From an uncultured Granulosicoccaceae bacterium (GTDB lineage: Bacteria; Pseudomonadota; Gammaproteobacteria; Granulosicoccales; Granulosicoccaceae), in contig CALGNZ010000118.1 of assembly GCA_937957915.1 (NCBI GenBank), positions 22,659 through 86,658 on the forward strand: 64,000 nt of DNA, in the 5' to 3' direction. The position numbers and the translations under genes were made by a program. Below, piece after piece: positions 1-9,583 of this stretch. The notes under the pieces were generated by a model, which was given only the letters and a program-made list of their open reading frames with translations, was not told where the DNA came from and did not search any database. Position 1 is the first letter of the stretch. Each line of letters opens with the position of its first letter.

Positions 1-331
1 GCCTGTGAATGGTCTGGGGACCGACGACAATGTCCACGTAGGGCGCTCGCTCCTGCAGAGCCGCTCCCTCCTGGCTGGCCACACAACCGGCGACAGCAAT
101 CACCACGTCATCGCGCTTTTCCTTGAAAGGACGCCACCTGCCGAGTTGGGAAAAAACCTTCTCCTGCGCTTTTTCCCTGATTGAACAGGTATTGACCAGC
201 AGAATGTCAGCCTCTTCGGGGTCAGAGGTGATATCGGCACCGAACTTTTCATCCAGCACGTCAATCATCTTCGCCGAGTCGTACTCGTTCATTTGACAGC
301 CATGTGTCTTGACAAAAACTTTCTGTCGCAT
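1..331 (-). CDS. miaB: tRNA-2-methylthio-N6-dimethylallyladenosine synthase MiaB (N-terminal part only)
   Basis: Radical-SAM enzyme that methylthiolates i6A37 of tRNAs reading UNN codons. Only the first 110 codons are inside the window; the gene runs off the left edge. Translating from the ATG at 331 gives [19 protein letters not shown], the typical start of the UPF0004 domain. The three cysteines that bind the auxiliary 4Fe-4S cluster are visible: C12 (GCQMNEYDS), C49 (NTCSIREKA) and C83 (AGCVASQE). The radical-SAM CxxxCxxC motif and the TRAM domain lie outside. It is a separate unit from ahcY, whose terminator lies between the two. The family call is secure because the motif set is MiaB-like rather than RimO-like. 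Confidence 0.93.
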   Translation of the reverse strand, partial: MRQKVFVKTHGCQMNEYDSAKMIDVLDEKFGADITSDPEEADILLVNTCSIREKAQEKVFSQLGRWRPFKEKRDDVVIAVAGCVASQEGAALQERAPYVDIVVGPQTIHR

Positions 332-471
332 CGGTGCCTGGTTCGTTAGGTATTACAATTTCCGGAGCGCGGAGAATACGCCTTTTCGCTCACGGTTCCA
401 AATGGTCGGATACTCATTTCAGCCAAATTTGACTCGGGAACTGCAGTCCGGGGTTTTATCACCTGAAAATG

Positions 472-502
472 ACAAAAAGGCGCGCCAATAAGGCACGCCT
501 TT
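472..502 (-). terminator. Rho-independent terminator after ahcY
   Basis: An 11-bp stem (476-486 with 492-502) encloses the loop at 487-491. The single plus-strand C/A mismatch becomes a G-U wobble in minus-strand RNA, so the stem is fully paired only when transcribed leftwards. A run of five U (complement of A474-478) follows on that strand. It lies about 55 bases past the ahcY stop and ends the metK-ahcY transcript before miaB. Confidence 0.8.
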
Positions 503-557
503 CCGTACAGCTTACACTCATGACTGATAATCAGCCATTGTAATGAACCATCCTGGC

Positions 558-1871
558 TCAGTACCGGTAGTGATCCGGCTTGTAGGGACCTTCTGTGTCC
601 ATGCCAAGATACTTCGACTGCTCCGTGTTCAATTCGGTGAGATTCGCACCAATTTTCGCAAGATGCAGTCTGGCCACTTTTTCGTCGAGTCGCTTGGGCA
701 ATACATGAACACCAATGTCGTATTGATCAGCACGCTCCCACAATTCGATTTGAGCCAGTACCTGATTGGTAAACGAGGCTGACATCACGAAACTCGGATG
801 CCCTGTCGCACAGCCCAGATTCACCAGTCGCCCTTCGGCCAGCAAGGTAATCTTTTTGCCATCAGGGAAGATCACGTGATCAACCTGAGGCTTGATGTTG
901 TCCCACTCATACTGCTTGAGACTGGCAACGTCAATTTCGTTGTCGAAGTGACCGATGTTGCACACGATGGCTTCATTTTTCATAGCTGCCATGTGGTCGT
1001 GGTTGATAACATTGATGTTACCGGTGGTGGTGACAAAAATGTCAGCCTGTGCGGCGATCTCATCCATAGTCACCACTCGGTAGCCTTCCATCGCAGCCTG
1101 CAGGGCACAGATTGGATCTATCTCTGTTACAAAAACAGTAGCACCCATACCGCGGAACGCCTGCGCACAGCCTTTGCCGACATCACCGTAGCCAAGCACA
1201 ACGCAGTTCTTGCCTGCAATCATAACGTCTGTTGCGCGCTTGATGCCGTCGAGCAGTGATTCACGACAGCCGTAAAGGTTGTCGAACTTTGATTTAGTGA
1301 CTGAATCATTCACGTTGATGGCTGGTACTTTCAATGTCCCTTCACGAGCCATTTCGTACAGGCGATGAACACCGGTTGTAGTCTCTTCCGACAGCCCTTT
1401 TATATCAGCAAGCATCTCGGGATACTTGTCATGAATAATCTGAGTGACATCGCCACCGTCATCAAGAATCAGGTTAGGCTTCCAGCCATCTGGGCCAACA
1501 AGTGTCTGTTCGATGCACCACCAGAATTCTTCTTCAGTTTCACCCTTCCACGCAAATACCGGGATACCCTGATCAGCAATTGCTGCGGCAGCGTGATCTT
1601 GAGTTGAGAAGATATTGCAGGAAGACCAGCGCACGGTGGCACCAAGATCTACCAGTGTTTCAATCAGTACCGCAGTTTGAATGGTCATATGCAGGCAGCC
1701 GACAATGCGGGCACCTTCAAGTGGTTTTTTACCGGCGTGCTCTTCACGAATGGCCATCAGGCCAGGCATTTCGGTTTCGGCGATACGTATTTCTTTGTGG
1801 CCCCACTCAGCCAGGGAAATATCGGCAACTTTGAAGTCACCTGCGATGTTTTTTGCAGCTTCTGCACTCAT
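558..1871 (-). CDS. ahcY: S-adenosylhomocysteine hydrolase (adenosylhomocysteinase)
   Basis: Cytosolic NAD-dependent enzyme that reversibly splits S-adenosylhomocysteine into adenosine and homocysteine, removing the product inhibitor of SAM-dependent methylases. The 437 residues are a full-length bacterial form. Visible are the substrate-domain stretch [17 protein letters not shown] (57-73), the NAD-binding loop GYGDVGKG (227-234), the [10 protein letters not shown] stretch and the conserved C-terminal KPDHYRY that reaches into the neighbouring subunit of the tetramer. metK starts the same transcript: its stop is about 50 bases upstream of this start, with no terminator between. The pair covers SAM synthesis and SAH removal. 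Confidence 0.97.
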   Translation of the reverse strand: MSAEAAKNIAGDFKVADISLAEWGHKEIRIAETEMPGLMAIREEHAGKKPLEGARIVGCLHMTIQTAVLIETLVDLGATVRWSSCNIFSTQDHAAAAIADQGIPVFAWKGETEEEFWWCIEQTLVGPDGWKPNLILDDGGDVTQIIHDKYPEMLADIKGLSEETTTGVHRLYEMAREGTLKVPAINVNDSVTKSKFDNLYGCRESLLDGIKRATDVMIAGKNCVVLGYGDVGKGCAQAFRGMGATVFVTEIDPICALQAAMEGYRVVTMDEIAAQADIFVTTTGNINVINHDHMAAMKNEAIVCNIGHFDNEIDVASLKQYEWDNIKPQVDHVIFPDGKKITLLAEGRLVNLGCATGHPSFVMSASFTNQVLAQIELWERADQYDIGVHVLPKRLDEKVARLHLAKIGANLTELNTEQSKYLGMDTEGPYKPDHYRY

Positions 1872-1920
1872 CAGAATTGGTTTCCGTTTCAGTTATATAT
1901 AATTAGTTGGCGGTGCTGTA

Positions 1921-3090
1921 TTAAATACCAGCAGCGTCTTTCAGCAGATCAGCTTTGTCGCGATTTTCCCAGGTAAAACCTTCGTTTTCGCGGCCAAAGT
2001 GTCCGTAAGCAGCTGTTTTGCGATACTTGATTTTTTCAGCGTTGAGCAGATCGAGCATGGTTAAAATACCGTATGGACGCAGATCAAAATGCTCGCGAAC
2101 GAGTGCGGTGATTTTGTCGTCGTCGATTTTGCCAGTGCCAAATGTGTCGATCATAATTGACGTTGGTTCGGCAACACCGATCGCATAGGAAACCTGAATT
2201 TCACAACGATCCGCAATACCGGCTGCGACGATATTCTTGGCCACATATCGGCCAGCATAGGCTGCAGAGCGATCAACTTTTGATGGATCTTTTCCGGAGA
2301 ATGCTCCACCACCGTGTCGGGCCGCACCACCATAAGTGTCTACGATGATTTTTCTACCGGTTAAGCCGGCATCTCCCATCGGGCCACCAACAACGAAGGC
2401 GCCGGTCGGGTTGATGTGGTACTTAGTGTCTGCGTTCAGCCAGCCTGTTGGCTCGAGGATAGGTTTGATAACCTCCTCCATGATTGCCTCTTTCAAATCA
2501 GACTGCTTTACATCGGCGGCATGCTGGGTCGACAGAACAACAGCATCAATTCCTGCAATAGCTCCATCGCTGTAGCGAAAGCTGACCTGACTCTTTGAGT
2601 CGGGACGCAGCCAATCAGCACCGCTGCGGCGATACTGGGCATGCTTCTCAACCAGCAGGTGTGCATAGGTAATTGGCGCTGGCATCAATACGTCAGTCTC
2701 GTTAGTCGCATAGCCAAACATCAATCCCTGGTCGCCGGCTCCCTGATCTTCAGGTTTAGCGCGATCGACACCCTGATTAATGTCAGGGGACTGTACGCCA
2801 ATGGCTGTCATCACTGCACAGGTGTCACAGTCAAAACCCATCGCCGAATCGGTGTAACCGATTTCTCGAATAGTGTTTCGAATAACTTTTTCATAATCCG
2901 GCTTTGCGGTGGTGGTGATTTCACCAGCAATCATTGCAAGCCCGGTCTTGAAAACGGTTTCGCATGCAACACGCGCATGCTTGTCCTCAGCGAGGATGGC
3001 ATCGAGTACAGCGTCAGACACCTGATCTGACATTTTGTCGGGATGGCCCTCAGAGACCGATTCGGAGGTAAATATGTATTCCTTTGGCAT
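1921..3090 (-). CDS. metK: S-adenosylmethionine synthase
   Basis: Makes S-adenosylmethionine from methionine and ATP, releasing phosphate and pyrophosphate. At 389 residues it matches the usual bacterial MetK length. The N-terminus [19 protein letters not shown] carries the ATP-binding histidine (GHPDK), GAGDQG is at 117-122 and the phosphate-binding GGGAFSGKD at 260-268. It is the promoter-proximal gene of metK-ahcY. A leader of roughly 190 bases with a strong hairpin precedes it, so control at the RNA level is possible. Confidence 0.97.
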   Translation of the reverse strand: MPKEYIFTSESVSEGHPDKMSDQVSDAVLDAILAEDKHARVACETVFKTGLAMIAGEITTTAKPDYEKVIRNTIREIGYTDSAMGFDCDTCAVMTAIGVQSPDINQGVDRAKPEDQGAGDQGLMFGYATNETDVLMPAPITYAHLLVEKHAQYRRSGADWLRPDSKSQVSFRYSDGAIAGIDAVVLSTQHAADVKQSDLKEAIMEEVIKPILEPTGWLNADTKYHINPTGAFVVGGPMGDAGLTGRKIIVDTYGGAARHGGGAFSGKDPSKVDRSAAYAGRYVAKNIVAAGIADRCEIQVSYAIGVAEPTSIMIDTFGTGKIDDDKITALVREHFDLRPYGILTMLDLLNAEKIKYRKTAAYGHFGRENEGFTWENRDKADLLKDAAGI

Positions 3091-3174
3091 TGGCGAGATC
3101 TCTAATTTTGCTTCTTTAGGTAGTTGTATTTTGGTTGCTGAGGCCGTTTTTTTCCACCACCAATATCCGCTTTA

Positions 3175-3199
3175 CCTGTCGTGCACCGGGCACGACAGG
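3175..3199 (-). promoter_or_regulatory. Perfect hairpin in the metK 5' leader
   Basis: CCTGTCGTGC (3175-3184) and GCACGACAGG (3190-3199) pair perfectly around a 5-base loop. The hairpin lies about 85 bases upstream of the metK start inside the leader implied by the TATAAT at 3289. No U-tract follows on the minus strand, so it is not a simple terminator. I could not match it to the SAH, SAM-I, SAM-II or SAM/SAH riboswitch consensus by eye. It may be a regulatory or stabilising element. Confidence 0.45.
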
Positions 3200-3288
3200 C
3201 TGGATACTGTTACTTCGATTTGCGCTCAATCGCTTTTTCGGGCGAGCACAGATACAGCTTGGGAAACAAAACGGTCAAGCGCGGCGGG

Positions 3289-3294
3289 ATTATA
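3289..3294 (-). promoter_or_regulatory. Candidate -10 element of the metK-ahcY promoter
   Basis: The minus strand reads a perfect TATAAT here, about 195 bases upstream of metK. No good TTGACA-like hexamer is found 16-18 bases further upstream, so the promoter call rests on the -10 alone. Confidence 0.35.
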
Positions 3295-3550
3295 GTCACC
3301 ATAATCAAATAAAGATATCTTTATATCATTATATGATTACTGAGTCGCTGATTCAGCAAAAATCGCGCACAGTTTCACAGTCGGAGCATTACAAATTGTG
3401 CTCAACGGATCACAGTCTTTATAAGGAGCGCTGTGCGCGCGGATGATATGGGTGCCGCGTTTTGCAAATTCACCTCGTGTGAATTCACAAAGGCGCTGGC
3501 CTAAGCCCCGGTCAGGCCAGGTCGGATCAGATCAGGGACGGCAACGACAG

Positions 3551-4045
3551 CTAGAACGGTATGTCGTCGTCAAAACTGATGTCCGGGCCACCAGCCGGTG
3601 CTGCCGATTTGGCTTGCTGGGGCTGCTGCTGTGGTGATTGTTGCTGCTGAGCAGCAGCTGGCGGGTCCATGGGTGCAGTTGAATCAAATCCGCCGCCTCC
3701 ACCACCTGCTCGGCCACCCAGCATTTGCATGTCATTGGCCACAATTTCTGTGGTGTAGCGATCCTGGCCGTTCTGATCCTGCCACTTGCGGGTTTGCAGC
3801 CGACCTTCAACATAGACCTGCGAACCTTTGGTCAGGTATTGCTCGACGATTTCTGCCATACGATTAAAAAAGACGATTCGGTGCCACTCGGTGCGATCCT
3901 GCTTTTGCCCCGTTTGTTTGTCGGTCCAGGAATCAGTAGTCGCCAGGCTGATATTGGCGATTTTCGCGCCAGTCGCCGTCGCTCGTACATCGGGATCATT
4001 GCCCAGATTACCGACCAAAATTACCTTGTTTATGCCTCTAGCCAT
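3551..4045 (-). CDS. ssb: Single-stranded DNA-binding protein
   Basis: Binds and protects single-stranded DNA in replication, recombination and repair, and recruits partner enzymes through its C-terminal tip. The 164 residues show the standard layout: an OB-fold at about 1-110 beginning [21 protein letters not shown], a Gly/Gln/Pro-rich flexible linker ([16 protein letters not shown]), and the acidic tail DDDIPF. Start and stop are well defined. It stands alone, divergent from the exporter gene at 4113. Confidence 0.97.
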   Translation of the reverse strand: MARGINKVILVGNLGNDPDVRATATGAKIANISLATTDSWTDKQTGQKQDRTEWHRIVFFNRMAEIVEQYLTKGSQVYVEGRLQTRKWQDQNGQDRYTTEIVANDMQMLGGRAGGGGGGFDSTAPMDPPAAAQQQQSPQQQPQQAKSAAPAGGPDISFDDDIPF

Positions 4046-4112
4046 GCCAGCCCCCGCAAGAGTTCAATTTACTGCCAACGATCCGCTTATCATAAATTAA
4101 ACTCATCTCTGC

Positions 4113-4919
4113 ATGCTGTCTTTTTGTGCCTTAACACCTGGATTTCAACGCTTGCCTGACGAATTACCACTGTTCACTCTGGTTTGGTGCGGCCTTGCGC
4201 TTTTATGCGGCGGGTTGATCAAGGGCACACTGGGGGTCGGGACGCCGTTGCTCACAGTGCCTTTGATGGCTCTGGTGCTGCCCCCGCAAATTGCGGTGAC
4301 TTTGATGGCAATACCTGTCGTGGTCGCCAATCTCTGGCAAATACTTCACGCCCCCAACCTGTGGAACACGCTATCCCGATTCTGGCCGGCAGCCACGGCA
4401 CTTGTTCTGTTTACCGGCATTGGCACATCGATTTTATCCACCATTGATGAACAGTTGCTGCTGCTCGTCGTTGGAGTCAGTGTCATTGGTTTCTCGTTAC
4501 TTCAGGTACTCTCCACCAGACCCTGGCTGAGTGAAGGCATGCGCATTCCCGCAGGTTTATTTTTCGGATCGTTGTCCGGTCTGATCGGCGGCATATCATC
4601 GATGTTCGGACCTATGCTGGTCATTTACCTGGTGTCGCTTCGAGGTCTGGAAAAAAACGACTTTGTCGCGGCAATCAGCTTTCTATACGTCTGCGCTGTC
4701 GTGCCATGGACAATAAGCCTGATTTTGATTGGCCTGCTGGACGAAACGATGATCGTTGCCTCCACGCTGGCGACAGTACCTGTCGTTGTCGGGCTACTCC
4801 TTGGTCAGCAAATCAGGAAACATATCGGTAATCAGCGTTTCCACCAGCTGATCATCCTGATTCTGCTTTGTTCCGGTTGCAGCATGCTTTTACAATCATT
4901 TGGTCTACCCGGCATCTAA
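4113..4919 (+). CDS. TauE/SafE-family membrane exporter
   Basis: A 268-residue integral membrane protein with about seven to eight hydrophobic segments and the TauE/SafE (former DUF81) signature: GGLIKGTLGVGTPLLTVPL near the N-terminus and a second repeat half with GLIGGISSMFGPMLVIYL. Members export small sulfur- or carbon-containing anions such as sulfite, sulfoacetate or taurine products; the substrate cannot be read from the sequence. The ATG at 4113 lacks a clear ribosome binding site, so the start is uncertain. It precedes the tricarboxylate transporter genes on the same strand, but 130 bases separate them and a shared transcript is not shown. Confidence 0.85.
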   Translation: MLSFCALTPGFQRLPDELPLFTLVWCGLALLCGGLIKGTLGVGTPLLTVPLMALVLPPQIAVTLMAIPVVVANLWQILHAPNLWNTLSRFWPAATALVLFTGIGTSILSTIDEQLLLLVVGVSVIGFSLLQVLSTRPWLSEGMRIPAGLFFGSLSGLIGGISSMFGPMLVIYLVSLRGLEKNDFVAAISFLYVCAVVPWTISLILIGLLDETMIVASTLATVPVVVGLLLGQQIRKHIGNQRFHQLIILILLCSGCSMLLQSFGLPGI

Positions 4920-5052
4920 TGGAGTTGCTGAACTAACTCGCCACTGCTTATATTTGCGGGGCCAGTGTTTGACCTGCTTACCCGGCTTAGAGTACGGTCA
5001 CTGTACCTGGAGTCTCACGGCACCAAAAAAGTAACAACACCCTGGAGGGAAA

Positions 5053-6090
5053 ATGAACTTTAAAAAGTACTTCGTAAAATCATCTGTAGCAGTGGCTGTC
5101 GTAGCCGCGGCAACATTCTCTGCCGGTGCCGCTCTTGCCGAGTGCGCCAGTGACGCTTTGCCAGGTGAAATGGCCAAGCCTGACGGCTACCCCGCCAGAG
5201 CACTGACAATGGTTGTTCCTTACGGACCGGCTGGCGGGTCTGGCCAGGTGGCACAGGCAATGGCAAAAGCCGTGTCTGACTTAACCGGCGTTTCAATCAA
5301 TCGAGATCACAAGCCCGGCGGCTCCGGCACCGTAGGTATGACTGCTTACATGGCAACTCCAGCTGATGGCTACACTGTTCTTGAGCACATTGACGACGCA
5401 GCAAGTGCGCACGCACTTGACTCCGGTCGACCCAATCCCTCCGAAGCACTGATTCCACTGGTTACCTCACAAATAACATTTTCACAGATCTACATTCGCA
5501 CTGACGAAGATCGCTACACTGACTGGGCAAGTTTCGTTGACTGGGTAAAGGCACAGGACGGCAAGGCGACTATCGCTAACGTTTCCAAAGAAGGTTCAAT
5601 GGAACGGGTAACGATGAAGTTCATTACTGATGCCACGGGTATGCAGATTCAGCAGATCTCTTTCGACAAAGGCGCGCCCCGCTACGGCGCACTGGCCGGT
5701 GGTCAGGTTGACGCCCTGTTCGAGCAACCCGGTGATGTCCGCAAATTTTTGGATGCAGGCAAATTCAAACCAATCCTTACCATTCTGAAGGAAGCACCTG
5801 AAGCATTTGCTGACGTACCTAGTCTGACTGATGCGGGTCTCGATTTTGAACCACTGTTGCGTTTCCGTGGTTTCTACGTCAAGGCAGGCACTCCTGACGA
5901 TCGAGTAGCATGGTTGCAATGGGCCTTCCAGAAAGCCTTTTGTGAAGACAGCTACCAGCAGTACAACGAAAGCAAATTCATGAACCTGATTGACAGCTTC
6001 CGTGACACTGATGGCTCTAAAGAACTCATCACCAGCACAATTGCCCAGTACCGCGATGTGTATAAACAGATGGGGCTTGAAATTAAGTAA
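5053..6090 (+). CDS. tctC: Tripartite tricarboxylate transporter substrate-binding protein (TctC/Bug family)
   Basis: Periplasmic binding protein of a TTT-family uptake system. It has 345 residues with a signal peptide at about 1-29 (KSSVAVAVVAAATFSAGAALA, cleaved before E30), then the Bug-family core with PYGPAGGSGQVAQAMAKA and HKPGGSGTVGM, which in this family form the carboxylate-binding loops. A strong GGAGGG site precedes the ATG. It is the first gene of tctC-tctB-tctA. Substrates of this family include citrate and other di/tricarboxylates, nicotinate and aromatic acids, so the ligand is open. Confidence 0.93.
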   Translation: MNFKKYFVKSSVAVAVVAAATFSAGAALAECASDALPGEMAKPDGYPARALTMVVPYGPAGGSGQVAQAMAKAVSDLTGVSINRDHKPGGSGTVGMTAYMATPADGYTVLEHIDDAASAHALDSGRPNPSEALIPLVTSQITFSQIYIRTDEDRYTDWASFVDWVKAQDGKATIANVSKEGSMERVTMKFITDATGMQIQQISFDKGAPRYGALAGGQVDALFEQPGDVRKFLDAGKFKPILTILKEAPEAFADVPSLTDAGLDFEPLLRFRGFYVKAGTPDDRVAWLQWAFQKAFCEDSYQQYNESKFMNLIDSFRDTDGSKELITSTIAQYRDVYKQMGLEIK

Positions 6091-6182
6091 TCGCGTCACT
6101 GTGCGGCCGCTCGCATTTGCGCGCGGTCGTTTCTTGGTCCATCAAACACACTTGACTCCTTTCCCCGTTTACCAGGCATCGC

Positions 6183-6899
6183 ATGAGCAAACTCAGAACC
6201 GGACATATTGTAGAGGTCGCATTTTGGCTGCTATTGGTACTGTTCTTTTTCGTTTATTCGTTCGAGTTTAATCAGGACATCGAGATCTACAAGTATGGGG
6301 CGGCCATGTGGCCTCGTGCCATTTTGTTACTTATCGCGATAGCGGCCATCGGTCAGCTGCTGGATCAACGACGCAACGGTGACCGAAGCAGCAGCAACAC
6401 GATGGCCAAAGCGCACGAAGATTCTGCGCAAGAGTCAGACAATTCCTCCCTGGGCTGGTACGTTTCCACATTTATACTGCTGGCGATACCTTTCATCTAC
6501 ATGGTGTTGCCAGAAAAAGCAGCAAGCCTGATGTCGGTTACTGATATCGCTCCTGGTGAAGCTGGTATTGGTCGAGTCAAAATAATTTGTGCAGCAGTAC
6601 TGTTCGCAATTTATCTTATGTTTTCGTGGCGCAACCATGTGGGCGCTATACTCGCGCTGCCTATATTTTTCGCCGCACTGCTCGAAGACATGGGCTTCTA
6701 TGCACTGGCCCCCGTCTTCATTGTTGGCATCATGATCCTGATGGGAGAGCGACGCATAAACCGCATGGCGATGATAATGCCTTTTCTGTACGGTTTACTG
6801 ATGCTGTTTTTTGTAAAGCTACTCTATGTCGGCCTACCTACCGGTAACGTCAGACCTTTCTACGACTTTGGCAACTGGGTTGTCACTCTGCTTCAATAA
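6183..6899 (+). CDS. tctB: Tripartite tricarboxylate transporter small membrane subunit TctB
   Basis: The small membrane component (DUF1468 family) of the TTT transporter. It has 238 residues with four to five hydrophobic segments (about 10-28, 38-56, 90-110, 134-150, 160-210) and a hydrophilic stretch at 60-88. It is longer than the usual ~150-residue TctB, with the extra length between the first and second membrane pairs. The place between tctC and tctA and the family hydropathy pattern support the call. Confidence 0.88.
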   Translation: MSKLRTGHIVEVAFWLLLVLFFFVYSFEFNQDIEIYKYGAAMWPRAILLLIAIAAIGQLLDQRRNGDRSSSNTMAKAHEDSAQESDNSSLGWYVSTFILLAIPFIYMVLPEKAASLMSVTDIAPGEAGIGRVKIICAAVLFAIYLMFSWRNHVGAILALPIFFAALLEDMGFYALAPVFIVGIMILMGERRINRMAMIMPFLYGLLMLFFVKLLYVGLPTGNVRPFYDFGNWVVTLLQ

Positions 6900-6921
6900 G
6901 CCCAATGGCTAGGTCTCAGTA

Positions 6922-8430
6922 ATGGAAACTTTCAATAATTTTCTCGGTGGTACTGCTGCATTGTTCGGCGACCCTATGGGCGTCCTTATTTTCTTTGGCG
7001 GTGTTATCGGCGGTATGTTGTTCGGCGCGATACCGGGCGTCAGCATGCTTACGCTGGCAGCAATTCTATTGCCATTCACAGCACACCTAAGTGCCGAGCA
7101 CGGCATCATGCTGTTCTCTGTCATCTATTGCACTGGTGTTTACGGTGGAGCAATCACCGCTATTCTGTTTAATATTCCCGGCGCCCCGGAAAACGCACCG
7201 ACAGCATTTGACGGGTATCCGATGACGCTTCAGGGTAAGGCAGGCAAGGCGGTAGGGGCTGCCGTCATGTGTTCTGCGATTGGTGGCGTTGTATCGTGCA
7301 TCATAATGATGATCGCAACCGCACCGATAGCGGACTGGGCTATCTCGGCTTTTGGTCCTCCTGAAATATTTGCACTGGTATTTTTTGGCCTGGCCGTAGC
7401 AGCGTCGGTTGGCGCAAAAACGTTCTGGAAAGGCTGGCTGTCGATCATGATAGGACTGATGATTGCCGTTGTAGGCCTCGATCCGGTCGGCGGAATTGAG
7501 CGCTACAACTTTGACATGCCTTACCTGGCCGCTGGTATTCATTTTATTCCAACGATTCTCGGTTTCTTCGCAGTATCCGAGATATTCGTGCAAGCGGAGA
7601 AGAAAGCAACCGGTTCCTATACCGCTCCAAAACTCAGCGTAGATTTCCCCACCTTTAAAGAGCTGTGGGCACATAAAATTGCTGTTGTAAGGTCTATAAT
7701 CATCGGTTTTTTCTGCGGCATCCTGCCTGGTATTGGTGCCACTCTGGCGGCATTTATGGGCTACAACGAAGCCGCTCGCTGGTCAAAAGATCGAATGGAA
7801 TTTGGCAAAGGCAAACTGGAAGGCGTGATTTCCAGTGAAACCGCAAACAATGCGGCAACAGGCGCCGCGATGATTCCATTACTCGCACTGGGCCTGCCAG
7901 GCGGTGCGCTGACCGCTATGATGGTTGGTGTCTTCCAGATGCATGACATGGAACCCGGGCCACTGGTGTTTATCAACAGCCCCGATCTGGTTTGGGTTGT
8001 CTTTGCAGCCATGTTTTTTGCCAACGTCTCAATTCTGCTGGTTGGCTTTCTCGAGGCGAAGACAATCGTTAACCTGCTGCGGATTCCCTTTCAATTTCTG
8101 GCACCAATGATCCTGTTACTTGCCACAGTCGGCGCCTACGCGGTACGCGGCCTGACCATTGATGTGGTAGTAATGTTTGTCGCAGGTGTTGCCGGTTTCT
8201 TCCTGCGTCGATCAGGGTACTCAGTGGCCGGAATTGTACTCGGCCTGATACTTGGAAAAATTGGCGAGCAAACCTTTGCTCAGGCAATGCAAATGTTGCA
8301 TTTCGAATTTACCGGTTTTTTCAACCGCCCAATCGCGCTGGGGCTGCTTATTGCCGGCGCTCTGACAATACTGGGCAGCATCTATGGCGCTTTCTTTAAG
8401 AAACAGCCGGTACCTGCATCCGATAACTAG
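6922..8430 (+). CDS. tctA: Tripartite tricarboxylate transporter large permease TctA
   Basis: The large permease subunit, 502 residues with about 11-12 membrane segments. Family signatures are the glycine-rich GGMLFGAIPGVSMLTLAAI (about 28-46), TGVYGGAITAILFNIPGAPE (about 71-90), and a second pseudo-symmetric copy with GILPGIGATLAAFMGY and AATGAAMIPLLALGLPGG. Its length is normal for TctA. With TctC and TctB it makes a complete, presumably ion-coupled uptake system for an organic acid. No two-component tctDE pair is next to it. Confidence 0.95.
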   Translation: METFNNFLGGTAALFGDPMGVLIFFGGVIGGMLFGAIPGVSMLTLAAILLPFTAHLSAEHGIMLFSVIYCTGVYGGAITAILFNIPGAPENAPTAFDGYPMTLQGKAGKAVGAAVMCSAIGGVVSCIIMMIATAPIADWAISAFGPPEIFALVFFGLAVAASVGAKTFWKGWLSIMIGLMIAVVGLDPVGGIERYNFDMPYLAAGIHFIPTILGFFAVSEIFVQAEKKATGSYTAPKLSVDFPTFKELWAHKIAVVRSIIIGFFCGILPGIGATLAAFMGYNEAARWSKDRMEFGKGKLEGVISSETANNAATGAAMIPLLALGLPGGALTAMMVGVFQMHDMEPGPLVFINSPDLVWVVFAAMFFANVSILLVGFLEAKTIVNLLRIPFQFLAPMILLLATVGAYAVRGLTIDVVVMFVAGVAGFFLRRSGYSVAGIVLGLILGKIGEQTFAQAMQMLHFEFTGFFNRPIALGLLIAGALTILGSIYGAFFKKQPVPASDN

Positions 8431-8690
8431 ATCGCAGATATAATGAGCGCGGATTTTCGATGAGAAAGTCCGTGCCCGTGTTGTTGTGTCAATAGACAGT
8501 GCTCGCACCTATGTCGATAAGTCCACAACGAGCATCCGGCGCAGACTCTCACCTGGCACAACATCCAATTCGCTTAAAACCAACATACACTCTTTCAATT
8601 TCGGTAACATCTTTCTCAACACGTTGTTCTTGAGCCTCATTATTGTTCGTGGAGCCATCACAACCGACAGTCGTTCGCACAGGTTAAACA

Positions 8691-9566
8691 ATGAGCTGGA
8701 ATACCAAGACACTGCTGTCCCTCGGCCGCGTTTCCAATTTGCCAACCGTATGGACAAACACACTCGCCGGTGTCGTGCTGGCCGGCGCGAGTCCGGCGAC
8801 CTGGAGCATGATTCCACTGTTGCTTGCCATGTCCATGGCCTATGTCGGCGGCATGTTTCTCAATGATGCATTCGATCGTAAGATAGATGCGAAGGAGCGC
8901 CCCGAAAGACCTATCCCCTCGGGTAAAATCAAAGCAGCCGAGGTATTCGCAGCCGGTTTCACACTGCTTGCCGGTGCCATCATTTTTTCCTTTATAACGG
9001 CATTGTCGTGGAGCGGATCTTTTGGCAAGACAGTGGCGCTGGCCTTCGCGCTGACTGGCGCTATAGTCCTGTACGATAGCTGGCACAAAGATAACAAGCT
9101 AAGCCCGGTTATCATGGGAGCTTGCCGTATGCTGGTGTATCTGGTGGCAGCATATGCTGCAAGTGCAAATCCAAATTCACTGGTATTTTGGGGGGCATTG
9201 GTCGTTCTCGCCTACCTGATCGGCTTAACATTCGTCGCGAAACAGGAGAACACCGGACACCTGTCAACGCTGTGGCCACTGGCGTTTTTACTGGTGCCAA
9301 TTGCATTTGGTGGCTATTTGGGCTGGTCAGACGTACAAGTGCTCATACCGCTGGCGTTGTTCGCTGCCTGGGTCGGGTATTGTGTTTACCTGATTCGCCG
9401 CAGCGGCAGTGGAGATATTCCCAAAGCGGTAACTGGCATGATCGCTGGCATCTCACTGGTGGACGCGATATTCATTGCTGCCACCAGCAGCCTTGTGTTT
9501 GCTTTGTTTGCCATTGCAGCATTTGCACTTACGCTGTATTTGCAACGCTATATCGCAGGTACATAG
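8691..9566 (+). CDS. UbiA-family prenyltransferase
   Basis: Integral membrane enzyme of 291 residues that would transfer a prenyl group to an aromatic or other acceptor. The first Asp-rich motif NDxxDxxxD is intact at 58-66 (NDAFDRKID), followed by the family stretch ERPIPSGK (72-79). The second motif region is YDSWHKDN at 128-135. About eight membrane helices are predicted by eye. It lacks ubiquinone-gene neighbours, and the short spacing between its motifs resembles UbiA paralogues annotated only by family rather than UbiA itself. Acceptor and prenyl length are unknown. It converges with the thiamine pyrophosphokinase gene, with 17 bases between their ends. Confidence 0.88.
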   Translation: MSWNTKTLLSLGRVSNLPTVWTNTLAGVVLAGASPATWSMIPLLLAMSMAYVGGMFLNDAFDRKIDAKERPERPIPSGKIKAAEVFAAGFTLLAGAIIFSFITALSWSGSFGKTVALAFALTGAIVLYDSWHKDNKLSPVIMGACRMLVYLVAAYAASANPNSLVFWGALVVLAYLIGLTFVAKQENTGHLSTLWPLAFLLVPIAFGGYLGWSDVQVLIPLALFAAWVGYCVYLIRRSGSGDIPKAVTGMIAGISLVDAIFIAATSSLVFALFAIAAFALTLYLQRYIAGT

Positions 9567-9583
9567 ACGCACACCTCGTACAA

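Larger units (their letters stand above)
3091..3550. other. Intergenic region holding the metK leader
   Basis: There is no convincing gene in these 460 bases between metK (minus) and the end of ssb (minus). They contain a perfect TATAAT on the minus strand, a perfect 10-bp hairpin in the presumed metK leader, and AT-rich sequence at 3300-3345. A weak inverted repeat, TGGCCT/AGGCCA, near 3497-3524 is downstream of ssb but has no clear U-tract. Confidence 0.6.

Noticed and set aside
3091..3300. SAH or SAM riboswitch upstream of metK
   Set aside because: The context suggests one, but the conserved cores I know of (for example GAGGAGCGCUGC of the SAH class) are not present.
7087..7674. 195-codon minus-strand frame
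   Set aside because: It lies wholly inside tctA and its composition is that of an antisense shadow.
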